Of a DNA stretch of 64,000 nt, positions 12,101-24,300 are shown piece by piece (position 1 is the first letter of the stretch; each line of letters begins with the position of its first letter). The notes beneath the pieces were generated by a model. The model saw only the letters and a program-made list of their open reading frames with translations, did no database searches and was not told where the DNA came from. Location: positions 2,802,001-2,866,000 of the forward strand of contig OU744449.1 in NCBI GenBank assembly GCA_916610825.1, read 5' to 3'. The position numbers were made by a program, and so were the translations under genes. This DNA comes from Haliclystus octoradiatus (lineage: Eukaryota; Cnidaria; Staurozoa; Stauromedusae; Haliclystidae).

Positions 12101-15100
12101 ATAGCCACCAAAAGATTTAACAAATTCATGTACAATTTCATATTTTGTAATCTGTATATGTTTGTTTGAATACTCTAGTCCAGGAACATTTACAATATCA
12201 AAGGGTAGACACAAGATATGAAAAATATGAATGAAACTAAATCTATCAATCAAAGTCTGTTTGTTAATTATGCTGTTATATTGGTATTTGTTGACGTCAA
12301 TCCAATACTTACAGAGATACCTGGACTTCCACCACTTCCTTTGGCCCCAGCTTTACCAGGGGCACCTGGAGTACCAGGTTGTCCAGCAATACCTTCGTAA
12401 CCTCTCTCTCCAAGATCTCCTTTGCCGCCACGACCACCTGGTGATCCTGGTGTACCATCAATACCAGGGGTACCCTAAAATCAAAATTAAATCATTATTT
12501 TAACACAAATATTTTTTGATTTTCAAAAATGCAAAATATTAAAGTTTTATTTTGATCGATATGGCAAGAATAATATTAAATAACAAAGGTGATATTATAT
12601 GCTATAAGCTATGCAATATTTGATGACTTTGTGCCGTTTTGTGAACACTTCGGGACAAATTTGAGCACCTTTATCATAGTAACATAAGCTTCAATTTGTG
12701 GAGGTTTAATAATAGTGGTGATGTACCAGCAGTATGCCAACCAAAATTAGGATAACATTTATCAAGAATTCCAAAACTAGAGGCGAGTGAAACAATCACC
12801 AACCATACAAAATACTACAATGGAACACTCAATTGGATGTCTGTGGGTTGTTATTAAGTATGCCGTCTTCTAAACAACAATTGTCCATTATTTTGCAAGA
12901 AAGTATTTAAATTATATATTGCAACCATATATAAGTATATAACTAAAAAGGAAAAGGCTTTGCCTCGTCTCTGTTTTATACTCTATATTATGCTCTGTCC
13001 TAAAAAACATTGAGCACTTTCATATACATGTGTGTATAAGAGTTCACACTCAATACAATTAATTTTTTAATTAATTATTATTATTAAGTATATAACTATA
13101 TATTGCAAAATGAATATCTAATATTTGACTATGGTATTTTCAACTATATTACACGCTCTGCTGTATAGTATTGAGTACTATCACATTCAGTCAAGACAAA
13201 TAATAAATCTAATTATATATTTAATGTAATAATAATAATGATAATTATGGTATCTAACAGCAGTTGATATAGTGCTCGGTGTCATTTGACAGAGCGTGAA
13301 TAATAATAATAATAATGGAGTCAAAGACTACGCATTCATTTTCTGTAACTTAAAGTTTCTCGCTTTATGCGATCATCAGACAGATACTATTAATCGATTA
13401 ATAGCATCTGTCTGATGATCGCATAAAGCGAGAAACTTCAAGTTACAGAAAATGAATGCGTAGTCTTTGACTCCATTATTATTATTATTATAATTTTATA
13501 TTTATTTATTTTTTTCATTTATTTATATTGCAATCATGTATAATATTTATGTTGTAAACAGCTATGTATAATCAGGAGATTCAACCCTTCATAACAGAAA
13601 AATAATATCAAAGAATAAATTGATACTTACATCTTTGCCTGGCATACCAGAAGGTCCTGTTGGCCCAGCTGGTCCTTGTGGTCCCTATTTTACAAAAAAG
13701 ACAATACACTGTCCATAAACCCATATAAAAATCAACGTTAATTCTTATTTTAAGAATCAAAAGCCATGTGCAATGTCCGACAAAAGATATAGCCTTCCGC
13801 AATCTTGAACAAATTTTCAACACTTTCTTCTGAATTTTTTGACAAGGTTTGACCTATAAGTCAGAAAATTACCAATTTTCTTCTGAAGTTGCTCTAGCCT
13901 TCCGGGATCTAGGAGCCCGGCCAAATGGCACTTTATTTTGCCAACATCAGTAGAATTTAGCCTATTCCTACCAATGTTTCCAAAATAAAAAGTAATTTGG
14001 TCACCCTTGCAATGATGACAGTTGTTGACTTAGGTTGAATTTCGCCTTTTGATTTTGAAGACATTCAAACATTTTGCGAACATTATGAATCTTCTATTGT
14101 TCTTGATGTAGTTTTGGCCAAATAACTTGTTGTTTTGCATCTAACATCAGTAGTATTTGATGGTAATGAGCCTTCCTCTGATTGGTTGACAATGACACAA
14201 CTCAACTCAGGTTTGAATGTTTCATGTTGAGTTTTATGGCCAGATGACAATCAATAGTAATTGATTGAAGTCAAAAACCAGTAGAGAGAGGCTCAAAAGT
14301 CTAACCACTACACTAAAACCAGTTTCTTGTTCTTGCCAGTCGCAATATCAACATACCGTAGGTCCTTTAGCTCCATCTTTTCCATTAGCACCATTCTTTC
14401 CTACGTCTCCTTTACCTCCATTGATTCCTCTTCGACCAGGGAAACCAACACGGCCAGGTGTACCCTACGAGTAAATATAGTTTCATAGAATTACAATATC
14501 ACACACACTGCACACATAATAGCATCATTTGCCTTTTACAAAGCCAATGTTTACCTTTTAATCTCTAATTTAAAACAAACACAATGAATACTTACTGACG
14601 GTCCTCTTTCTCCAATACGTCCTCCTTCTCCTGGTGGTCCAGGTGGACCCTAAACAATTAAGATGAATAATTAGAAACATTAACAAAAAAACTTCTATTG
14701 GAAACTACAGTAATAACAGGTTCAATTGAAGGCACTTACATTCGCACCATCTTCCCCAGCACTTCCTGGTTCTCCATTTTTACCAGACAAACCAGCAGGG
14801 CCAGGATTACCAGGGCGACCAGACATACCGGGATCGCCAAGGGCACCTTTGGGACCATCACGTCCACTAAGACCAGGTTGACCAACAGGCCCAGTTGGAC
14901 CCTGCAATGAAAATAACATGTTATATAGAAATTGAGTATGCTTTATAATCAGAATATAGCCTCAAACAGAGCAGATGAACTTTGCAGCCCTGAAATAGAG
15001 TGATTCCATTTAGTGTTGGTTACTGGATTTGCAAATTTTATGGCTGCGATTACTGTAGAGCAGGCAAAAGGCTGCAACAAGGGGGTTATGAGCGGAGCCC

Positions 15101-18100
15101 CAAAAATGTTCAGTATTATGATTGTTAATCATCCCTTCAATACTACTCTTAGACCGTATGCTGTTACCTTGTTTGAGAAAGAAGACCGGTTTTTTTCAGG
15201 ATTTTTCTTAGGGTGCCTTTTTTCAAGATTGAGTCCAAAAGAGTAGAATAGTTTGGGGCAAACGTATTCTTGTTTCCTAACATTGAATATTTGTATACTA
15301 CTACCATGCATTTATCAGACACCATTTCCAAGTAGATAATCAAATGGTACTTTGCAGTATCAAAATATTCAAGATTTTAAAAACTTTCAACAAAGGTTTA
15401 TCAAAACCTTTTTAACAACCTTTTAAAAATAATCATTGATCAATAATTCAAAATTATTGTTTGCGACAGAGCTGAAACAAATATGTTTTGATTTGTTTAT
15501 CACTGATGTACAAGCTGGAGTATAATACAAGTATTGCTTTTGGGAGATAGTCATTTAGTTCTAGATGATTCAATCATCAGATGCATTACATCAAACAGAT
15601 CTTTTGGCATGGACTTTAATCGTTCTTACCTGTGGACCAGGTTGTCCTGCAGGTCCAGGTAGACCAACTTGACCTTGACTTCCCTAAAAATAGAAAAAAA
15701 TAAACTAAAATTCAAGACCAAGCGTTAATGATTGCTACTTGTCATTTCACACATAAACAGTTATTAGAAAATGTTTAAGAACTATCAACCACCAATCAAT
15801 TAAGAGATTTGAAACTATACAGGTTGTAGTACAGTTCTAACTCATTCAGCTTCAAATCAATTTTTATTTTTCAGTCAAACCTGCTATAACGGTCACCTCT
15901 ATACAACGGTCACCTCTATACAGCGGCCACCTGTGTATAGTGGTCACTCTTGCAATGTCTAAAATAGTATTTTCTATAGAATCGAACCTGTATATAAAGG
16001 CCACCTGTCTATAGTGGTCAATTTATCTACCTCTCGTAGATGGCCGTTATATACAGGTTTCACTGTACTTATAATCATTGTCCTATAGTAAAATGTATGT
16101 ATTTTGAGACGTTGAATATACTTAATATCAAGATTTGGCAAATTATAGAAGTTACGCACAGAGTCTGATAAAATATTTTCCCCTAGGGATTCAAATGTTT
16201 CCTATCAAACTTTTTCGAGAGATTTCATCATGCAAACGTTTCATTTATCTTTTTATTTTACGGTTATTGTCATAAAAATATGATAACAATGGCACAGTTC
16301 TACATCCCAGTCTAAGAAAATAAAGAACATGATTTGTCTTCTAATTAAAAAAACTTGAACAACTATTTATTCACTTCCTTTCTGAATTTCTGTCAGAATC
16401 AGAACCCCCTATTTATCAAACTTTTGTTATGCAGTACAGTTTCTGTAATACTAATAAAATAAATTAATTTACTTACCGGTGTACCACCTTCACCTCGAGA
16501 TCCTTTCTTTCCAGCAACACCAAGTGGACCCTTTGTTAAAACAAAGAACATATTAAGTCATAAATTAAAAACAATCAACATTAACAATAGAAAACACAGT
16601 CAAACAACAACTGATTGACACCTCTATATAGCAACCACCTTTCTATAGTGGCCACTTCAGAAACATTGTATAAGACCATTATTATATTGAATAAACTCTG
16701 TATATGAAGGCCACTTCCACAAAGCAGTCAATTTCTCTGATCAATGATGATTAATGCTTATTTATTTCCTCTATTTGTTGATATAAAATTATTGAATGTA
16801 AGGGTTTTGGCGTCAAGCCCCAAAACAACAAATAGGAACAGAAACATAATGGCATTTTTGGGAAACGCGCTCTCTTTAATCTTTAGGAAAAATTACCCTT
16901 CAAATTATAATCGGCAGCACGGTAAACTAAGCCGTTAAAAAACTACGCAATTATTATTAATCAAGATTAATTATTGGCTACAGATCATGACTTACCAAGC
17001 CATTTAATGTCTCATATGGTTGCATAAGAGTAAAGAATTCATTTTAGGTACTGTATTATAAACGGAAGTACTTACAGCTCCTCCGAGTGAACCAGGTAGA
17101 CCAGCAGGTCCTTCTGCACCTTCGCCTCCCTAAAAATAAAGAACAACGTAACATTATATACCATTGCTAAAACTATCACAAATTCACGTATGGTATTATT
17201 AGAAATGAGGAGTAGAATATGCGAAAAATCTAAAACAAATAGAATAAAAGGTTGGCTTTTTTACTCTGTAACATAAAGATACATAATGGTATAGAGGAAA
17301 TTCTGTAGCAGAAGAAGTCAAAATATTAACAAATCTGCTAAAATTTTAGAACATTCTCTATGCCTGTGCAATAATATATCAATCAGAAACAGTTGCGGAA
17401 ATTATTGAAACAAACATGCAGTATGGTAACTTAGTAATCTGATATGACAAACGATTAAATCCGCAAACAAAAGACTAAACCATTTCATGTTTGATCCTTA
17501 CAAATTATTGATACAAATATCTGATTATTTTTTTGATATGACAAACAAAAGAACAGAGAATCGAGTGATACAGACATTTAACCATGAGAAAACGATGCAC
17601 AGTACAAAAAAAGCTATAGTCAGTGAATACATTTTTCCTTCCAAAGAGGATTAGATCCTTTTGTATAACTATTTATCATTGTAGGTAGTATCATGTGTTA
17701 GGGTAATGTGGCTGTGTTCAGATCAATGGAAAATGTTGACACAGATCCGTAGGTTTCTTCATTTACCTTTTCTCCACGATCTCCTCTTGCTCCTTTGGGT
17801 CCAGCTTGACCTTGTTGACCCTGAATAATAAACAATAATAAAAAATAATCAACACCGTGATCAAACACAAATAACCGCATAATCAAAACAATTGAGTTTT
17901 CAAGAGTTTAACATTTTAAATAATTTTATAAAATCCAATAATTATCTTTACATTTTAGTTAAATCAAATTGATCCACTATTATCCTTATTTTGTAACATA
18001 GTATAGAGGTGTGTTACTTAGATTCAACAAAGTTGATTATAGAAAAGTAAAATCAATATTTGGAAAATATGATTATATTTAATCCATTGAGCCATGAACC

Positions 18101-21100
18101 TGGATTGACACCAGTCACAATTTGATGTGTAAGGACGCACACATAGCACAACTTGATGACACGTTATAGATACATAAGATATACAAATATAAATTACGAT
18201 AAATTGTTACTTACGGCAGGTCCAATTAATCCAGATATTCCAGTAGCTCCTCTTGGTCCAGGTGATCCCTTGGAAAAGAAAAAACAACATTCACATATCA
18301 GTATACTGTAACAATGCATATCCAAATAAATTTTGTTTGCATTTCTCATCATCTATTGAATATCAGAAAGGAGATTTCAAAAATGATCTGAAACACTGTC
18401 AATACTTACTGATTCTCCTCTTTTGCCTGGTTGACCTGCGTTTCCAGCACGTCCGATTTCTCCTTTAGGACCAAGTTCACCCATAGGTCCTGATTGTCCT
18501 GGTAAACCTTCAGCTCCTCTTGCTCCGTCTTTACCGTTGTCTCCGCGTTCTCCTTTGACGCCTGTATCACCCTAATATTGGAAAGAAACAAAAACACTTG
18601 TCATAAAAATCCTAGAAACCTAAACATGAACATCACAATAGCGTTCTAATGGCGCCATCATCAATCAACCAACAAAGAAGTGAACTCAAAGGATAAAAAC
18701 AAAACAGCAGTTTATATTATGAAAAAGTTATAGTATAGTAAACAAGGATTCTGTAATAGTTATTATCTTCCTTGTTAATAACCTTGCTTATCAAATCTCA
18801 ATGCCAGGTGCAATATATTATAGTCTAAACGTTTATTTACTTACACGTTGTCCTTTAGTACCATCGCTACCTCTTTGACCACGTGCACCAGGTAATCCTG
18901 AGGGTCCTTGTGGTCCTGGCCGTCCAATACCACCGGGTGGTCCCTTGTCTCCCTATAAAAGAGTAAGAAACACTCTTAGATCAGTCGTTCAACATCATTA
19001 TGAGTAAATGAGCTTCAGTTGAATGGCAGTACTTACTGGTGTACCATCAGCACCTCCCTCTCCTCTCTCGCCAGGTAAACCAGATTGACCCTTCAGATGA
19101 TAATAAGCAAATTATGAAACAATGAACGGTTTTCATTTGAGAAATCTCAAATATGAAATATACAATTCATACCTGTACTCCAGGTTGTCCGCGTTCTCCT
19201 GTTGGACCCCTAGCTCCTGTTTGTCCAATCAAACCATCTGATCCACGTTCACCTGCTGCTCCTGGAGGACCATCTTTTCCTGGTGTACCAGCATTTCCTA
19301 CTGGTCCAGCTGGACCTTGTTGTCCTTGTGGTCCAGGAAGTCCAAGAGGTCCACGTTCTCCCGAAGAACCATCTGGTCCAGTTACACCAGCAATACCTTG
19401 AAGTCCCATCTCTCCTCTATCTCCACGCTCTCCCTTAAGACCTGGTCGACCATTCTCTCCGTCACGTCCACTGGGTCCTGAAACTCCTTTTGGTCCAGAT
19501 AATCCGAAGGGACCTGGTGCACCTCTAGCTCCAGGGGCTCCTTGTGAGCCTGGGCGTCCATCTGCTCCTTGTGGTCCTGGTGTTCCTTCCTTTCCAGCTC
19601 TTCCTGGTTGTCCTGGTGCTCCAGCATCGCCCTACGTCATAAAATCAAAACAATTTAAATCAATTGGGTTGATCGATTAACAAAGCAGAACTACGTTTCA
19701 TTCACGTTCAATTAGGTTCATTATGATGATACCTAAATTGCGCATAAACTTACCCGATCACCTTGTGCACCTGCTTCTCCTGGGGTACCTGGTCCGCCCT
19801 ACAAAATAAATAATGATAATTACATAATAATGATGAAAAGATTTTTCACTTAAAACAAAGGAAAAAATATAACAAAGATGATTACCCTTGATCCTTTGCC
19901 TCCTTTCTTGCCTGAGAGTCCACGATCTCCAGCTCCACCCTAATAATGAAACATAAAAATGCACTAACAAAATAATTCACTGTAACATAACGTTTGTAAT
20001 ATATCAACATATGTGTTGTTGCTTAGTATGTGATCGATAAGACGGACTTCTAAAATGAAGTTCTATCTCAGACATGAGAGACCAGTTCAGATAAAAAAGA
20101 GAAAAACCTTGGAAAAATGATATAAAAATAATGGCAAACCAAATGTTTCAGATGGATTATTTTGTTTTAAAATTGATAGAAAACGATAAAATCAGTTTTT
20201 CAGAAACGATGAAATCAGTTTTTCAGAGGAACACACTCATAGCCTGATATCTGGAGAGTGCATTGGCTCCTGTCCAGAAAGTAGTATCCTTCTAGGAGTA
20301 CCAGAAGCCCTACTGTTGTAGGAATAACTTTCAAATTGGTATTCAAAATGCTTTAGAAATCACGAAGAACATGTTATCAAAATTTCAGAAATGTGATTCA
20401 TTTCGATTTGAAGCAGGATAAATTAATTCTGAATAAAAAAGTACATAAAAAACTCCAACCGAGGGGATTTGAAAAATAAGCCAATTATTGATGCCTTCTG
20501 GATAATTTTCAACGAAAATTCAATAGCAACAATTTGAAATGCTATTATTAGTTTGAACAACTTGGACAACGTTTGGGCTAGATTCAACTTCTGCAAGAAT
20601 CTGAATCTAGCCAAAACGTTATTCAAAACAATAATAAAATTGTAAAATTTTGTTGCCATTAGCTTTTCATTGAAAGTAATAAGTAAACGACTTCTTAAAC
20701 GAATTCTGAATAATTGCTGGTCTTACACTTCTGGTATGATATGATGTGCTATAATTACCTTTGGTCCTCTTAATCCAGGTTGACCAGGTAATCCGTTGGA
20801 GCCGCGAGCACCCTAAAATGAAAGATAATAATGACATTTAAGAATAATTCTTCACATTGACAGAGTGCATACAATCTGAATGTGATATATTTATAGTTAG
20901 AACTTACTGCTGCACCAGCTGGCCCGGCTGGACCAGGTGAACCATCTCTTCCAGATTTGCCCTGAAGAAATCAAAATAAAACAAGATACATGAAACAAGA
21001 GATCATAGTTTACAGAAATATAGTAAAGTCACATGGGGAGATAAAAATCTAAGGCCTGGTTCATACGCCGTTCTGTACATGTGCCGATCCGTTCCGTTCA

Positions 21101-21359
21101 ACTATCTGTTGGGGAGTGACTGCTTGATCATTTTGAAGTCTGTTTTTAATTATCTTGGAGCCTTGCTGATGCGGACCTTTAGTATTCATGACAGAGTCTA
21201 TTCAGTTAAGGTCCAACCATTAAGCACTAGAACATGGCCATATTCACAATTCTACTGTTTGATTCCGATTCAAGGCATGAAATAACTTAAAAATGATGTT
21301 GTAACAAGAAAAACAGCTCATGCAAGCACATAAATATTTCCAATTTCAACCACACTTCC

Positions 21360-21391
<32 letters not shown>

Positions 21392-24300
21392 GATTTAAAT
21401 ATTTCAAGAGGAAAAGCCTCACTCATCTTGGATGGTTTTTAGGAGGTTACATTTTCATATGCTGTCGTATTATTAGATTCAAATAATTTCAACAACTTAT
21501 ACATCCAGTGTATAGTTGTACTTACCCTTTTACCTGGTGGACCAGGTTGTCCCCCTTGTCCAGGCAAACCTTGATCACCAGAAGCTCCCTTGATACCAGC
21601 TGGACCAGCTCTTCCTTGTGGGCCACCGGCTCCCTAACATGAAACAGAATAACTAGATTCAAAGCATGGTGTATTCTCAAAATACAAATGAATAAAGGGA
21701 AAATGAATGAATAGCATAATCGAAATGGACAAGAAATGAATATTGTGTTCCAAAAGACTGCACAAGAAAATTGATAAGATTGAGGCACAGTAGAACTCTG
21801 TTTCACATTTTTAAAGGATTAGTATTTATAAAGTACCAATTTCATTGACGTTCCTGGAGATTTTTTTTAATCTTTCTTCATTGGCTCTAATGGCACATCG
21901 CCCTGCATTACATAATTGAGTCAAAGACAGAACTTCTTGTGTATCTCAATCAAGAAATAATAATTTAATGTTATTCTCAAATCATTTATCCGGGTGTATG
22001 TTCTTTGTGTATAAGTTTATGGGTTTAATTTCTTCTGAATTTTTGACTATAATCTAGATTACAGGATTGCAGGTTTGATTATTGTGACGGACCCTGTGTC
22101 AAACAGTTAGGCACAACTACATACGATCAAGGCGGAAATGATCCTAGACTCAAAATCTTAACCCTGCAATCAAAAGTAGGTCACCAGTCTCAATAGTCAT
22201 ACAATACATACCCTCTCGCCAGGCTTTCCTGATGGTCCATCCGGTCCTTGTAAACCCTAAAACAATGACATTGAATATTTTATTATTTTGTGAACACATC
22301 ATAAATCATAACAAACATTGATTAGGGCTTCATAAATAAAATGGAGTCTGACTCATTTCGCAGGTTCTACTACTAAGTTAGGTCACTGACTATATAGTGT
22401 AAAGCATAAACCATTCCTATATAATAACTTTAGCTTTAAACCATACCATTGATCCTCTTTGTCCTGGTAAACCAAGTGGTCCACGAGTTCCAGAGTCACC
22501 CTACAACATCAAATGAAAGTTGAAAGTTTAACTTAAGAAAAGATAATACTAACTGAATACAGTAGAGGTGGAACCTATATACAGTTTACAGCAATTTATC
22601 ACAGGAAGATACATTGACCACTATATGCCAGTGTCCTTTATGAACAGGGTTTTTTCAATTGAAAAAACTATTTGTTTTTTCAATTGAAAAAACTATTTTA
22701 GACATTGCAAGAGCGATCATTATAGACCGGCAGTTGCTGTATACAGGTAGTCGTTATAGACCGGTCTGATTGAAATAGATATATTGTCTAATGTGAATTT
22801 AAATAATCAATCACTAGCGGCAGTAGTTCAATCCTACATAACAGAAAGTTCTGATCATGTGGGGAATTGAGCAACAACAGGTTGTATTTAGACGGATTTA
22901 CGAAACCCAGACGAATCGCTCTAGCGTCTAGACGTAAATAGGAAGCCCAGGTTGAAATTAGTCGGCTTTGTGTCTATATATCAGGAATTTCGTAAGAAAG
23001 GAGAGGAAACCCGGGTTTTTCAAACCAGGCTTTGCAAAACCCGGATGTTTCCGTTGTCTAAACTGAGATTTATGGAAAACCCAAGGTGATAAGATACCTC
23101 GAGGTGCTGTTATAAACGGTTTCTACTGTATAATGGAAAACTATGATACAAAGGAAACTTCAGTTTTGGAGCTGGTAAAACTAGGAAACCTGTTGATTCG
23201 AGGATGTTCATCGGGCCTATTCAATTCCTGTATGAAATTGCAGTCATTATAGTGTGAAATTTGGAAACTCAAAATGATTTTCAAGAAAATGTTACTGTAC
23301 GCATTTTAAAAGGATATAAACCCTGACCTGCTCATACTACATACATCTGAGCATTCTCAGTTAAATACATAATAATACATACCTGTTCTCCTTTTGTTCC
23401 TGCAGGCCCTGCACGTCCATTGGCTCCAGCATCACCTCTCATACCTTTGACTCCTTGGGTACCACTTTGGCCTCTTTCTCCTTGTTCTCCACGCACTCCA
23501 GCGGGACCTCTGGAACCTGATTCTCCCTTCATTCCATTGAGCCCATCAGTTCCTGGTTTTCCAACAAGTCCAACAATACCCTAAAATAATGATACAGTAA
23601 ATAAGATGTTTATGTTATTGCGCTACTGAAGACCTATTGAAAATATACTGGAATGGTATTGGAATTGAAATTCACCAGGTCACACAGTTTGAAATTTAGA
23701 TTCTTCAAATGAATTCTCACCCACTGAAAAATGACTAAAGGCACCTTAGAATTTAAAAGCTATTGTGCCGAGTGTTATTTTTTCACATAAACTATTGGCG
23801 TTTTGGATAGGGAGATTTCATCTACATTATTATAGTTTATATTGGATATGTATTGAAGTAGCTACTATAGACAAGCGAATGCTGTATAGAGATGGAAGCT
23901 ATGACAGCCTTTTTAAAGCATACTCTATAACATTACACTTCTGATATAAAGACTTGTATAAGGACTTAAGACATGATGTCTGGCAAACTACGACATCAGA
24001 AATGCCTCTAATGAGTCCTACAGCAGGGATAAAATATGTGTCAGACCAGCCTGGTCAACTTAAAATATCAAGCTAATAATACAAATACCAAGCTAGCCTA
24101 TACTTACCACTGGTCCTGGTGGACCACGTGCACCCAAGCTACCTCTTGGACCAGGTTGACCTATAGCACCCCCAGGTCCAATTGCTCCTGCAGGCCCACG
24201 TGAGCCCTAAGAAAAAGAAAAGATGGTATAAATTGTTTCCACAACATAAAAATTGGATACTTGGTTGATAAATTTTGATTAGAATTTACCCTTGGTCCGA

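Larger units (their letters stand above)
13301..13490. repeat. 190-bp near-perfect palindrome carrying two hammerheads
   Basis: The two 95-bp arms are exact inverses about the centre between 13395 and 13396 (TAATCGATTA), with only two mismatches that I can find (positions 13386/13405 and 13352/13439) and no spacer. The outer ends are TAA/TTA trinucleotide runs. It lies in the intron between collagen exons 32 and 33. Each arm encodes one hammerhead reading outward from the centre. Confidence 0.95.

Noticed and set aside
13301-13490. CRISPR-like or cruciform assembly artefact
   Set aside because: There are only two arms and no spacers, so it is not CRISPR. An assembly artefact cannot be excluded by eye, but the arms differ at two places and the second palindrome at 46546-46662 is of the same kind.
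19153-19401. Proline/glycine-rich open frame on the plus strand within the collagen
   Set aside because: It is the antisense shadow of Gly-X-Y codons in the 459-bp collagen exon. The same holds for the open frames at 11710-11970, 12218-12503, 14265-14474 and 14698-14910.
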